Source of the DNA: UBA4615 sp035628395
GTDB lineage: Bacteria; Pseudomonadota; Gammaproteobacteria; Burkholderiales; Burkholderiaceae_E
Length of the DNA stretch: 12,858 nucleotides
NCBI GenBank assembly: GCA_035628395.1
Contig: DASPJX010000013.1
Coordinates: 1-12,858 of the forward strand
Direction: 5' to 3'
Shown here: positions 1-7,164 of the stretch, piece after piece
Layout of the letters: every line of letters starts with the position of its first letter
How positions within the stretch are numbered: the first letter of the stretch is position 1
Made by a program: the position numbers and the translations under genes
The notes under the pieces: generated by a model
Databases searched by the model: none
What the model saw: only the letters and a program-made list of their open reading frames with translations
Told to the model about the DNA's origin: nothing

Positions 1-2255
1 GCGCCGAGCGCGCGCATCAGCGCGGCCTCGCGCATCCGCTCGTCGCGCGAGCTCGCGAGCGCCGCGTACAGCACGACGACGCCGGCCGCCAGCGTGAAGA
101 CGAACAGGAACTGGACCGCGCGGACCACGTGCCCGAGGATCGACTGGACCTGGCGCACGATCGCGGTCGTGTCGAACACCGTCAGGTTGGGGAAGCGCCC
201 GAGCAGCTCGTTGACGAAGCCCGCCCGCCCCTCGGGCAGGTGGAACGAGGTGATCCAGGTCTGCGGGCGGTCGCCGAGCGCGGCCTCGTTGAGCACCATG
301 AAGAAGTTCACCTGCATCGAGTCCCAGGCGACCTTGCGCACGCCGACCGTGGTGGCGGTGACCGGCTCGCCGGCGATGTCGAAGGTGAGCGCGTCGCCGA
401 GCGACAGCCCGAGCGTGCGCATGATCCCGTCCTCGACCGACACCTCGGGCACCTTCGGATCGAGCCAGCGCCCCGCCACGAGCCGGTTGTGCGGCTGCAT
501 CCGGGCCATGTACGACAGGTTGAACTCGCGGTCGACCAGCCGGCGCGCGCGCTCGTCGTCGAACTGCCCGGGATCGACCGCGCGGCCGTTCACCGACACC
601 AGGCGGCCGCGGATCATCGGGTAGAGGGCGGTGCTCGCGAGGCCGGCCTCGCTCATCGCCGCCTGCACCGCGTCGCGCTGCTCGGGCTGGATGTTGATGA
701 CGAAGCGATTCGGGGCGTCGGGCGGGCTCGCCCGCTGCCAGCTGTCGAGCAGGTCGCCGCGCGTGACGGTGAGCAGCATCAGCGCCATCAGCCCGACCGA
801 GAGCGCGGCCACCTGCGCGATCGAGGCGCCCTGCCGGCGCGTCCACGACGCGAGCGCGACCCGCAGCGCGGCGCTCGCGTGCCGGCCCGCCGCGTGGCGC
901 AGCGGCGCGAGCAGGCGGATCGCCAGCCACGCGACACCGACGAACACCGCCGCGCCCGCGCCGAACCCGCCGATCGCGTAGGCGGCGAGCCGGCGATCGC
1001 CGGAGAACCACCACAGCAGCACCGAGAACGCGGCGAGCGCCGCGAGCGCGGCGAGCCACGCGGACACCGGCGGCGCGCCGAGCTCCCGGCGCAGCACCCG
1101 CAGCGGCGGCACGCCCGCCAGCCGCGCGAGCGGCACCGCGGCGAAGCCGAGCACGAGCAGCAGCCCCGCGGCGAGCGCCTGCAGCGCCGGCATCGGCGAG
1201 GCCGGCGGCAGCGCGAGCTCGATCACCGGCGCGGCGAGCGCGACGAGCGCCAGATGCCCCAGCCAGCCGAGCGCCGCGCCCGCGCCGCCGGCGGCGAGCC
1301 CGAGCCAGGTCATCTCGAGCAGCAGCCCGGCGAGCAGCCGGCCCTGCGACAGGCCGAGCGCGCGCATCACCGCGCAGCCGTCGAGATGGCGCTGCGCGAA
1401 GCGGCGCGCGGCGACCGCGATCGCGACCGCGGCGATCAGCGCCGACAGCAGCGACACCAGCGCGAGGAACTGCTGCGCGCGATCGAGCGTCGCGCGCAGC
1501 TCGGGGCGACCGCCCTCGAGCGTCTCGACGCGCGCCCCGCGCGGCAGCCGCTCGCGCGCCCACGCCTCGTACGCGGCGACCGTGCGCGGGTCGCCGGCCA
1601 CCAGCAGCCGCCAGGTCACGCGGCTGGCCGGCTGCACGAGCCGCGTCGCCTCGAGGTCGGCGAGCGCGATCATCGCGCGCGGCGCGAAGTTGGCGAAATT
1701 GGTGCCGCGATCGGGCTCGAGCACGATCAGCCGCTCGATCCGGAAGCGCGCGTCGCCGAGCTGCAGCGCGTCGCCCACCGCGAGGCCCAGGCCCTGCACG
1801 AGCGCCGGGTCGGCCCAGACCGTGCCGCGCGCGGGGATCCCGTCGGCGGGCGCGTCGGCTCCGCCCGGCTCGCTCGCCACGCGCACCGTCCCGCGCAGCG
1901 GATAGCCGTCGCCGACGGCCTTGACCGAGGCGAGCAGCGGCGAGGGGGCCGCCCTGCCCGCCGGCGTCTCCGCGATCGCCATGCTCGGGAAGGCGATCGT
2001 CGACGAGGTGGCCAGCCCGATCGTTCGCGCGTGCCGCGCGAAGTCGGGATCGATCGCCGCGTCGGAGGCGATCACCAGGTCGCCGCCCAGCAGCTGGCGC
2101 GCCTGGACGTCGAGGGCCGCGCGCATCCGGTCGACGAAGAAGCCGACGCTCGCGATCGCGGCGACCGCGACGACCAGCGCGGCGGCGAGCAGGTGCAGCT
2201 CGCCCGCGCGCCAGTCGCGCCGCGCGAGCAGCCAGGAGAACCGGATCGAATCCAT
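1..2255 (-). CDS. FtsX-like ABC transporter permease (YbbP/COG3127 type), 3' end beyond window
   Basis: This is an inner-membrane permease of the large FtsX/MacB-like class, usually paired with an ABC ATPase for export or extraction of envelope or lipid substrates. The frame is open from the ATG at 2255 to the window edge, giving 751 residues; family members run to about 800-850, so only the C-terminal tip is missing. The first transmembrane segment spans about residues 21-42 and is followed by ARQLLGGDLVIASD (periplasmic domain start). A first FtsX core lies near 262-310, with QFLALVSLLSALIAAVAIAV then VMRALGLSQGRLL. Further hydrophobic segments occur around 475-500. The final visible block, about 715-751, has the typical ASSRDERMREAALMRALGA loop. 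Both ends read in the same frame. The start lies 8 bp after the waaC stop with no clear Shine-Dalgarno, suggesting translational coupling. No ATPase gene is adjacent on the upstream side. The exact substrate is unknown. Confidence 0.9.
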   Translation of the reverse strand, partial: MDSIRFSWLLARRDWRAGELHLLAAALVVAVAAIASVGFFVDRMRAALDVQARQLLGGDLVIASDAAIDPDFARHARTIGLATSSTIAFPSMAIAETPAGRAAPSPLLASVKAVGDGYPLRGTVRVASEPGGADAPADGIPARGTVWADPALVQGLGLAVGDALQLGDARFRIERLIVLEPDRGTNFANFAPRAMIALADLEATRLVQPASRVTWRLLVAGDPRTVAAYEAWARERLPRGARVETLEGGRPELRATLDRAQQFLALVSLLSALIAAVAIAVAARRFAQRHLDGCAVMRALGLSQGRLLAGLLLEMTWLGLAAGGAGAALGWLGHLALVALAAPVIELALPPASPMPALQALAAGLLLVLGFAAVPLARLAGVPPLRVLRRELGAPPVSAWLAALAALAAFSVLLWWFSGDRRLAAYAIGGFGAGAAVFVGVAWLAIRLLAPLRHAAGRHASAALRVALASWTRRQGASIAQVAALSVGLMALMLLTVTRGDLLDSWQRASPPDAPNRFVINIQPEQRDAVQAAMSEAGLASTALYPMIRGRLVSVNGRAVDPGQFDDERARRLVDREFNLSYMARMQPHNRLVAGRWLDPKVPEVSVEDGIMRTLGLSLGDALTFDIAGEPVTATTVGVRKVAWDSMQVNFFMVLNEAALGDRPQTWITSFHLPEGRAGFVNELLGRFPNLTVFDTTAIVRQVQSILGHVVRAVQFLFVFTLAAGVVVLYAALASSRDERMREAALMRALG

Positions 2256-2263
2256 CGGGGGTG

Positions 2264-3316
2264 TCAGGCTCCGGAAGCGACGGCGGGCGGACCGGCGGCG
2301 TCGGCGACCATCCGCCGGACGGCCGCGTCGACGATCTCCAGCTCCGGCACGACGCCGACGCCGCCGAAGCTCGCGCACGGCCCGTCGCCGCTCACCGCGC
2401 ACTGCACGGCGTCGAAGTCGCAGAAGATCCCGACCGTCGGACGTCCGAGCGCGCCGGCCAGGTGCGTGAAGCCGGTATCGAGCCCGACGACCGCGACCGC
2501 GCCGGCGAGCAGGCCCGCCGCGTCGCGCACCGACAGGAACGGGGGCAGCACCGAGGTCGCGTCGGCGGGCCCGTTCCTGACATCGCGGCCGGCCGCGTCG
2601 GTCGCGTCGTGCACGCTCCCGCAGGCCGCGGCCAGCCGGCGCACGCGCTCGCGCTCCTCGGGGCTGCCCCACAGCCAGGCGAGCCGCAGCCCGCGCGCCG
2701 CGAGCCCGCGCCCGACCGCGATCCAGCGGTCCTCAGGCCAGAGCTTCTCCGGACGGCTCGCCCCGGGGATCAGCACCGCGTGCGGCCGCGTGCCGAGCCA
2801 GGCGGGCCCGAAGGACGGCACCCGCAGCCCGAAGCGCGCCGGGCCCTCGACGCGCCAGCCGAGCGCGCCCGCGGGCACCGCCCGGTTGCGCGCGACCACG
2901 TGCAGCGCGCGCGGCACCTCGACGCGGCGGTCGTAGGCGAGCGAGGCGAGCGGCTCGCGCGCCGAGCCCCACGCGAAGCCGGCCCGGTGCGTCGCGCGCG
3001 CGAGGCGGGCGACGGCCGCGCTCTTCGCGAGCCCCTGCACGTCGATCACCCAGTCGTAGCGCACCGCGCGCAGCCGGTCGCGGAAGGCGCGCATCGCGGC
3101 GCGGGTGGCCGGCTCGCGCAGCGTGCGGCGCCACCGCCGCCAGGCGATCGGGATCACCTCGGCCACGCCCGGGTTCATCGCCGGGATCGCCGCGAAGGCC
3201 GCCTCGCAGACCCAGTCGATCCGGGCGTCGGGCACGTGCGCGAGCACGTCGGCCACCAGCGGCTGGGCGTGCACGACGTCGCCCATCGACGACATCTTGA
3301 CGACGAGGATGCGCAT
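2264..3316 (-). CDS. waaC: Lipopolysaccharide heptosyltransferase I
   Basis: This GT-B fold glycosyltransferase (GT9 family) adds the first L-glycero-D-manno-heptose from ADP-heptose to Kdo on lipid A, at the cytoplasmic face of the inner membrane. The protein has 350 residues, close to the usual 320-350. Seen directly: the N-terminal KMSSMGDVVHAQP (residues 7-19, with the family's conserved Asp13), DVQGLAKSA (92-100), SRPEKLWPEDRW (187-198, the WaaC-type Lys/Trp block), and the nucleotide-sugar motif GLDTGFTHLAGALGRPT (278-294). A short extra stretch around 244-256 precedes the LPPFLSVRDAAGLLAGA segment. It lies 19 bp after the DUF4254 gene and 8 bp before the permease, so the three are probably one leftward operon. 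WaaF would lack the long WRRWRR-type region, and I prefer WaaC on the N-terminal and KLWP signatures. Confidence 0.93.
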   Translation of the reverse strand: MRILVVKMSSMGDVVHAQPLVADVLAHVPDARIDWVCEAAFAAIPAMNPGVAEVIPIAWRRWRRTLREPATRAAMRAFRDRLRAVRYDWVIDVQGLAKSAAVARLARATHRAGFAWGSAREPLASLAYDRRVEVPRALHVVARNRAVPAGALGWRVEGPARFGLRVPSFGPAWLGTRPHAVLIPGASRPEKLWPEDRWIAVGRGLAARGLRLAWLWGSPEERERVRRLAAACGSVHDATDAAGRDVRNGPADATSVLPPFLSVRDAAGLLAGAVAVVGLDTGFTHLAGALGRPTVGIFCDFDAVQCAVSGDGPCASFGGVGVVPELEIVDAAVRRMVADAAGPPAVASGA

Positions 3317-3335
3317 CGCGGCCGCGCGCGGCGCG

Positions 3336-3980
3336 TCAGCCGGGCCGGTCGGCGCGCCGGCGCTCGGCGACCAGCACCGGGTTCAGCGTCGGGTCGTTGT
3401 ACATCTTGAACTGGCGGTAGATGCGGAACCAGCCGGTGCCGGCGGCGACGTCGTCGAGCAGCCGGTCGAGGCACGCGGCGAGGTCGTCGCGCTGGCGGCG
3501 CAGCTGCTCGAGCTTCGCGCCGGTGCTGGCGCGGTGCGCGTCGTCGACGTCGGTGCGCACCGTCTGGCGCCCCATGTGGTGGATCTTCAGCGACAGGATC
3601 GACAGCCGGTCGACCATCGCGCCGGCGGTCTCGCTGGAGAGCCGCGCGTCGTCGCGTCGCGGCCAGTCGCCGACGACGCGCAGCAGCGCGTCGTCGATGC
3701 GCTCCATCGCGTCGTTGCGCGCCTGGTTGAAGCGGTCGATGTTGCGCTTGTTGGCCGCGATCTCGGCGTCGGCCGCCTGCGTGCGCCGGGCGAGGTCCTC
3801 CTCGTCCCACAGCGAGCAGTTGAAGCGGTGGTTGGCCAGCACCCAGCCCCACGCGTCGGCGAGCGGGCCGTCGGCGGGCAGCGTCGCCCGCGCGGGGGCG
3901 TCGTCGGCGGGCCACTCGGCGCGGGCGAGGCAGGCGTCGTGGAAGGCGGTGATCGCGGCGGAGCGGAAGGCGTCGAGCAT
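3336..3980 (-). CDS. DUF4254 domain-containing protein
   Basis: This is a conserved soluble protein of unknown biochemical activity. I recognise the DUF4254 signature: NHRFNCSLWDEED (residues 50-62), then KRNIDRFNQARND (78-90) and an ERID motif (93-96). The predicted structure is mainly helical, with a second helical half (about 105-200) containing DRLSILSLKIHHM and a charged KLEQLRRQRDDLAACLDRL stretch. There is no signal peptide or membrane segment. I chose the ATG at 3980, giving 214 aa. A TTG at 3992 would add MRPI and has a GGGCGGG run upstream, so it cannot be excluded. The gene is the first visible member of a leftward operon with waaC 19 bp downstream. From general knowledge this family often sits among glycosyltransferase or LPS genes, so a role in envelope sugar metabolism is plausible but not shown by the sequence. 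Confidence 0.88.
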   Translation of the reverse strand: MLDAFRSAAITAFHDACLARAEWPADDAPARATLPADGPLADAWGWVLANHRFNCSLWDEEDLARRTQAADAEIAANKRNIDRFNQARNDAMERIDDALLRVVGDWPRRDDARLSSETAGAMVDRLSILSLKIHHMGRQTVRTDVDDAHRASTGAKLEQLRRQRDDLAACLDRLLDDVAAGTGWFRIYRQFKMYNDPTLNPVLVAERRRADRPG

Positions 3981-4197
3981 GATGGGTCGCAAGGATACCC
4001 GCCCCGCCCCTCGCCCCCGATCGGGCCGCGGCCCGTGCGCCGCCGGCGACCGGGCCGCGGCGCGGCCGTCCGTCGCCCCAGAACGCCCGCCCGATCCGCA
4101 TGGAAAAGACGCCCACGGCCCAGCTGCTCCGGTATGGTTAGGATCGCGTCACGTCCAGCCCCGTCCGCCGCGGCGGGCAGCTTCCGGAGTCCACCCG
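3981..4197. promoter_or_regulatory. Divergent intergenic region between DUF4254 operon and glycine-zipper gene
   Basis: This region of about 217 bp separates two divergently transcribed units and must contain at least the promoter of the rightward gene. The only notably less GC-rich stretch is around 4100-4140, including ATGGAAAAGA and a TATGGT hexamer (about 4133-4138). TATGGT could serve as a -10 for the rightward gene, leaving a leader of roughly 55 bp. I find no convincing -35 at 17 bp spacing. No operator-like palindrome stands out. Confidence 0.3.
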
Positions 4198-4665
4198 ATG
4201 TCCCTCCCCCGCTTCGCTCCGTCCGTGCTGGCGCTCGCCCTCGCCTGCGCCGCCTCCGTCTCCTTCGCCCAGGACGCCCGCACCGCCATCGGCGGCGGGC
4301 TGGGCGCCGCCGCCGGTGCCGCGGTCGGCGGCCAGATGGGCGGGCAGACCGGCTCGATCGTGGGCGGCGCGCTCGGCGGCGCGGTCGGCGGCGCGGTCTC
4401 CTCCGACGGGCGCGCGCGCAGCGGCGCGATGGTCGGCGGCGCCCTCGGCGGTGCCTCGGGCGCGGCGGTCGGCGGCAGCATGGGCGGCGCGACCGGTGCG
4501 GTCGTCGGCGCCGGCGTCGGCGGCGCGGCCGGCTCGGTGGTCGGCGCCAGCGTCACCAACCGACCCGTGTACCGGGCCGACCAGCGCGTGGTCTACGTCG
4601 ACCGCCATCCCGGCAAGCGCAAGGGCCACCACAAGCACAAGCACAAGCAGCACGGCTGGGACTGA
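4198..4665 (+). CDS. Exported glycine-zipper protein with His/Lys-rich C-terminus
   Basis: This is a predicted secreted or outer-membrane-associated glycine-zipper protein of 155 residues; function unknown. Residues 1-24 form a typical Sec signal peptide (MSLPRFAPSVLALALACAAS, then VSFA before Gln25). The mature part has two Gly-rich zipper blocks, about 31-68 and 78-119, built of GGALGGAVGG-like repeats that could form paired membrane-inserting helices. They are separated by a polar SSDGRARSG linker. A short PVYRADQRVVYVD segment follows, and the last 20 residues carry six His and five Lys (HHKHKHKQH at 144-152). GGAG at 4186-4189 sits 8 bp before the ATG, a good ribosome-binding site that fixes the start. 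The zipper DNA is itself internally repetitive. Related proteins are usually labelled 'glycine zipper 2TM' or YMGG-like. The tail suggests metal or polyanion binding, which is inference only. Confidence 0.85.
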   Translation: MSLPRFAPSVLALALACAASVSFAQDARTAIGGGLGAAAGAAVGGQMGGQTGSIVGGALGGAVGGAVSSDGRARSGAMVGGALGGASGAAVGGSMGGATGAVVGAGVGGAAGSVVGASVTNRPVYRADQRVVYVDRHPGKRKGHHKHKHKQHGWD

Positions 4666-4813
4666 CCGGTCGGCCGAGCGCGTCGCGCGTCCGGCACCGA
4701 CGTCCGGACGGCTCGACGCGCCCCGGCGCCCCGCCGCGGCCGAGCCCGGCCGCGTGTGACACTCGGCGGGCCGCCGTGGCCCGCGACGGGCGAGCGCGGC
4801 GACGGAGTCGCGC

Positions 4814-5479
4814 ATGCTCGACTGGATCACCGCCTTCCTCGACCGTTCCGGCTACCTCGGCGTCGCGCTGCTGATGTTCGCCGAGAACGTCTTCCCGCCG
4901 ATCCCCTCGGAGCTGATCATGCCGTTCGCGGGCTTCGCGGCCGCGCAGGGTCGGATGAACCTCGTCGGCGTCGTGCTCGCCGGCACCGCCGGCTCGATCG
5001 CGGGCGGCACGATGTGGTACCTGCTCGGTCGCCGGCTCGGCGTCGAGCGCGTGCGCCGGCTGGCCGATCGGTGGGGACGCTGGCTGACCGTCGACCGCGC
5101 CGAGGTCGATCGCGTCGACGCCTGGTTCGACCGGCACGGCGGCAAGGCGGTGCTGATCGGCCGGCTCGTGCCGGCGGTGCGCACGCTGGTGTCGCTGCCG
5201 GCCGGCATCACCGGCATGGGCTGGACCCGCTTCCTGCTGCTGTCGTCGATCGGCACCGCGCTCTGGACCGCGGTGCTCGCGACCGCCGGCTACCTGCTGA
5301 AGGAGCGCTTCGAGAGCGTCGAGGCGGTGGCGGGCCCGGTCGGCAACGTCGTGCTCGGCGTCGCGATCGCGTGGTACCTGTGGCGGGTCGCGACCTGGGG
5401 CCGGCGGCGCCCCTCGGCCGACCCTGCGGCGCCGGTGCCGAACGAGTCGGCGCGGCCGGCTCCCCGGCGCGAGCGCTGA
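4814..5479 (+). CDS. DedA family (SNARE-associated/VTT domain) inner-membrane protein
   Basis: This polytopic membrane protein of the DedA family belongs to a group implicated in phospholipid scrambling or undecaprenyl-phosphate recycling, proton-motive-force maintenance and resistance to cationic antimicrobials. It has 221 residues, the normal length. Diagnostic features: the re-entrant loop motif AENVFPPIPSELIMPFAG (residues 23-40, including the conserved acidic Glu24 and Pro-rich PPIPSE), GSIAGGTMWYLLGRRLG (60-76), and the second signature GRLVPAVRTLVSLPAG (116-131) with its conserved Arg residues. Hydrophobic segments follow at about 138-160 and 175-192. The tail is short, basic and Pro-rich. 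GGAG at 4804-4807, 6 bp before the ATG, supports the start. It lies 148 bp after the glycine-zipper gene on the same strand, so it may have its own promoter. It is convergent with the membrane-anchored unknown to its right. The specific DedA paralogue cannot be assigned. Confidence 0.93.
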   Translation: MLDWITAFLDRSGYLGVALLMFAENVFPPIPSELIMPFAGFAAAQGRMNLVGVVLAGTAGSIAGGTMWYLLGRRLGVERVRRLADRWGRWLTVDRAEVDRVDAWFDRHGGKAVLIGRLVPAVRTLVSLPAGITGMGWTRFLLLSSIGTALWTAVLATAGYLLKERFESVEAVAGPVGNVVLGVAIAWYLWRVATWGRRRPSADPAAPVPNESARPAPRRER

Positions 5480-5537
5480 GCCCGCTTCGTTTCCCGAAAA
5501 TGGACAGCCCGCGCCGCGCGTCCCGAGCGGGTCGCGA

Positions 5538-6257
5538 TCACGGCCGCGACGGCGCGGGCGCCGCGCCCGGCGTCGCGGGTGCGCCCTCGGTCGCGGGAGG
5601 CGTGCCGGCGGGTGCGGCGGGTGCGGCCGGCGGCGCCGTCGCGGGCGCCGGGATCGACGGCAGCCCGGGCGTGGAACCGGCGGGTGCGGGCGGCGCGCCG
5701 CCCGGCACGGGGGCGGTACCCGGCAGCGGAGCGGTGCCCGGTACGGGAGCGGTGCCCGGTGCGGGAGCGGTGCCCGGCACGGGCGAGGCGCCCGGCACCG
5801 ATGCGCCACCGGGTGCCGGGGCGCCCTGCGGAGCGGCACCCGGCGCGCCGAACGGCGCCCCCGGCCCCTCGGGCACCGCGACGACCCGCGTCACGTAGTA
5901 GCGCGTCTCCCCGAAGCACGAGGTCGGCAGGCCGACCTTCTGCTCGTAGTGCAGCGCGACGCGCCGGCCCATGTGACGGTTGATGTCCTCGGCGACCGAG
6001 TCGTCGAGCACCGTGAACAGGAACTTCTCGGGGATCGCGCCCGGCATGGACACGAGCGCGATCTCCCCTTCCCAGGTCTTGCAGAACCAGCCCTTCTTCG
6101 AGAACTTCTGGACCCAGCCGGCCCGCTCGCCGCTCGAGTAGCTCCAGTTGTAGACGATCGCGACGTACAGCGCCGCGATCGCCCCGACCGCGAGCAGCGC
6201 GAGGAGGGCGAAGCGGCCGAGCGAGGAGCCGCGACGGCTGGGACCGGCTGTAGCCAT
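5538..6257 (-). CDS. Conserved membrane-anchored protein with PGTAPV-repeat C-terminal tail
   Basis: This is an unknown protein of 239 residues from the ATG at 6257. An in-frame GTG at 6302 would add 15 residues; neither start has a clear Shine-Dalgarno. A basic N-terminus (PSRRG) precedes one transmembrane helix (about residues 15-35). A compact domain of about 95 residues follows: NWSYSSGERAGWVQKFSKKG (37-56), WFCKTWEGEIALVSMPG, and DDSVAEDINRHMGRRVALHY, with Cys59 and Cys114. I believe this core is widespread in proteobacteria without known function, but that is from memory. From about residue 130 the chain is almost wholly Pro, Ala, Gly, Val and Thr, with tandem PGTAPV-like hexapeptides (about 149-190) encoded by 18-bp DNA repeats. 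The topology suggests a periplasmic domain with a disordered or cell-wall-spanning tail. The gene lies 75 bp after the upstream leftward gene (31 bp if GTG is used) and is possibly co-transcribed with it. Confidence 0.75.
   Translation of the reverse strand: MATAGPSRRGSSLGRFALLALLAVGAIAALYVAIVYNWSYSSGERAGWVQKFSKKGWFCKTWEGEIALVSMPGAIPEKFLFTVLDDSVAEDINRHMGRRVALHYEQKVGLPTSCFGETRYYVTRVVAVPEGPGAPFGAPGAAPQGAPAPGGASVPGASPVPGTAPAPGTAPVPGTAPLPGTAPVPGGAPPAPAGSTPGLPSIPAPATAPPAAPAAPAGTPPATEGAPATPGAAPAPSRP
5700..5825. repeat. Seven tandem 18-bp coding repeats (PGTAPV-like)
   Basis: There are seven in-register 18-bp units, starting at 5700, 5718, 5736, 5754, 5772, 5790 and 5808. The + strand consensus is GCCCGGTACGGGAGCGGT. 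Units 3 and 4 (5736-5771) differ at one position, while the outer units diverge more. Read on the minus strand they encode hexapeptides such as PGTAPV, PGTAPL, PGTAPA and PGASPV. The unit is a multiple of three, so copy-number changes would lengthen or shorten the tail without breaking the frame. Confidence 0.85.
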
Positions 6258-6332
6258 GGGTCGGGACGGGGGCGAGTCGGGGGGGCGATCCGATGCTATC
6301 ACCGCCCCGCCGGCCCCACCCGGGAGGGCGGT

Positions 6333-6809
6333 TCAGGACTCGGGCGCGCCCCGCATCAGATCGAGCGCGCGGCCGACGAGCATCCGCGTCACGCGACTCT
6401 CGACGTCGTCGCGTCCCTCGAGCAGGCGGTGCGCGATGTCGAGCAGCTCCACGGCGGCGAGCGGCGCGTCGGCCGTCTGCGACGACGCGGCGGCCGTCGG
6501 CATCGCGCCGCGTCGCATCGCGGCCGCCGCCATCGGGTCGGGATGCGCCATGCCCGGACGCGGCGTCCGGTTCGGGCCGCTCGCGTCCCCGAGCCCGCCG
6601 TCGAAGCCGGCGCCGGCGTGCAGGCCGAGCGACGGATCGCCGCCGCGGGAGCGCGAGTCGCCGAGATCCGGCCGCTGCGGCGGCGCGCCGGCGTACAGCT
6701 GGTGCATGAAGCGCTCGTTCTCCTCGCGCTCGCGCTCGCGGCGGGCCGCGGCGAGCGGGTCTTGATCGGGAGGCGCGTCGCGCCCGCTTCGTGAGAACGG
6801 ATTCTTCAT
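6333..6809 (-). CDS. Small charged hypothetical protein
   Basis: This is an unrecognised protein of 158 residues. It starts MKNPFSRSGRD and is followed by a strongly charged helix (ARREREREENERFMHQLYAG, about 22-41), a Gly/Pro/Ala-rich middle (about 42-105) that looks disordered, and a C-terminal amphipathic helical segment (AAVELLDIAHRLLEG, then RVTRMLVGRALDLMRG, about 117-154). There is no signal peptide or membrane segment. Codon third positions are almost all G or C, which supports real coding, and the ATG at 6809 is the first one in the open frame. No Shine-Dalgarno is evident. It precedes the membrane-anchored repeat protein on the same strand and may share its transcript. A function cannot be inferred. 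Confidence 0.55.
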   Translation of the reverse strand: MKNPFSRSGRDAPPDQDPLAAARREREREENERFMHQLYAGAPPQRPDLGDSRSRGGDPSLGLHAGAGFDGGLGDASGPNRTPRPGMAHPDPMAAAAMRRGAMPTAAASSQTADAPLAAVELLDIAHRLLEGRDDVESRVTRMLVGRALDLMRGAPES

Positions 6810-7026
6810 CGGGAGGCGGCGGGAGTCGGAATCGGGGGGTCAGGCTATGGCGGGCGACCGGGAGCGGCAACGCGCCGAGCTCGCGCGTCGCACGCACACG
6901 CTGCGCTCCTACGGTCGCGCGTGCCCCGCTCGCGTCGCGCGCGAGGCGCCGCCGCCCGCCAAGCTGGATGCGCCGTCCGTCGCGACCCCGTTGGACGCGC
7001 GGCCGAGAGGTCGCACCATCGGCGTC
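6810..7026. other. Intergenic stretch between divergent small genes
   Basis: About 217 bp with no recognisable RNA gene, repeat or strong promoter. An ATG at 6847, with a GGGGGT run 7 bp upstream, opens a frame that reads straight into the small membrane ORF at 7027 and would extend it to 105 residues. The extra 60 residues are Arg/Ala-rich, without recognisable motifs, and have slightly looser third-position GC use than the downstream part. It may be a leader region or an N-terminal extension. Confidence 0.3.
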
Positions 7027-7164
7027 ATGCATCCGCTGCTCGACATCCTCGCCGTGCCCGCCGCCATCGTCGCGGGCCTCGCCGTCGCGACGCTCGTCGG
7101 GATCGGCCTCGCCGAGATCGGCGGCTCGCGGCGCACCCGCGCCGGAGACGGCCGCTCGCGCTGA
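7027..7164 (+). CDS. Possible small single-span membrane protein (45 aa)
   Basis: A 45-residue frame beginning MHPLLDILAVPAAIVAGLAV, with one clear hydrophobic helix (about residues 5-29) and a basic tail (GGSRRTRAGDGRSR), consistent with an N-out or inside-positive single-span protein. All but two codons end in G or C, as expected for a real gene here. Against it, no Shine-Dalgarno lies at proper distance from this ATG (a GAGAGG is 16 bp away). An upstream ATG at 6847 would make a 105-residue version with a better-placed purine run. I recognise no family. It converges with the VOC gene, with a long inverted repeat between the two stops. Confidence 0.35.
   Translation: MHPLLDILAVPAAIVAGLAVATLVGIGLAEIGGSRRTRAGDGRSR

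Noticed and set aside
129..2936. A 935-codon open frame on the + strand opposite the permease and waaC
   Set aside because: Its translation is Arg/His/Ala/Gln-rich with no domain, while the opposite strand encodes recognisable families with the correct codon bias. Long antisense frames are expected at this GC content.
4666..4813. Terminator hairpin between the glycine-zipper and DedA genes
   Set aside because: A GTCCGG/CCGGAC pair around 4690-4711 is only 6 bp with no T-tract, within chance expectation at this GC.
3105..4874. A 589-codon + strand open frame across waaC, DUF4254 and the glycine-zipper gene
   Set aside because: It is low-complexity Arg/Ala-rich sequence overlapping three better-supported genes, so a composition artefact.
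5290..7032. A 580-codon - strand open frame across the DedA 3' end and the repeat protein
   Set aside because: It is in a different frame from the recognisable membrane-anchored protein, has no motifs and is antisense to DedA.
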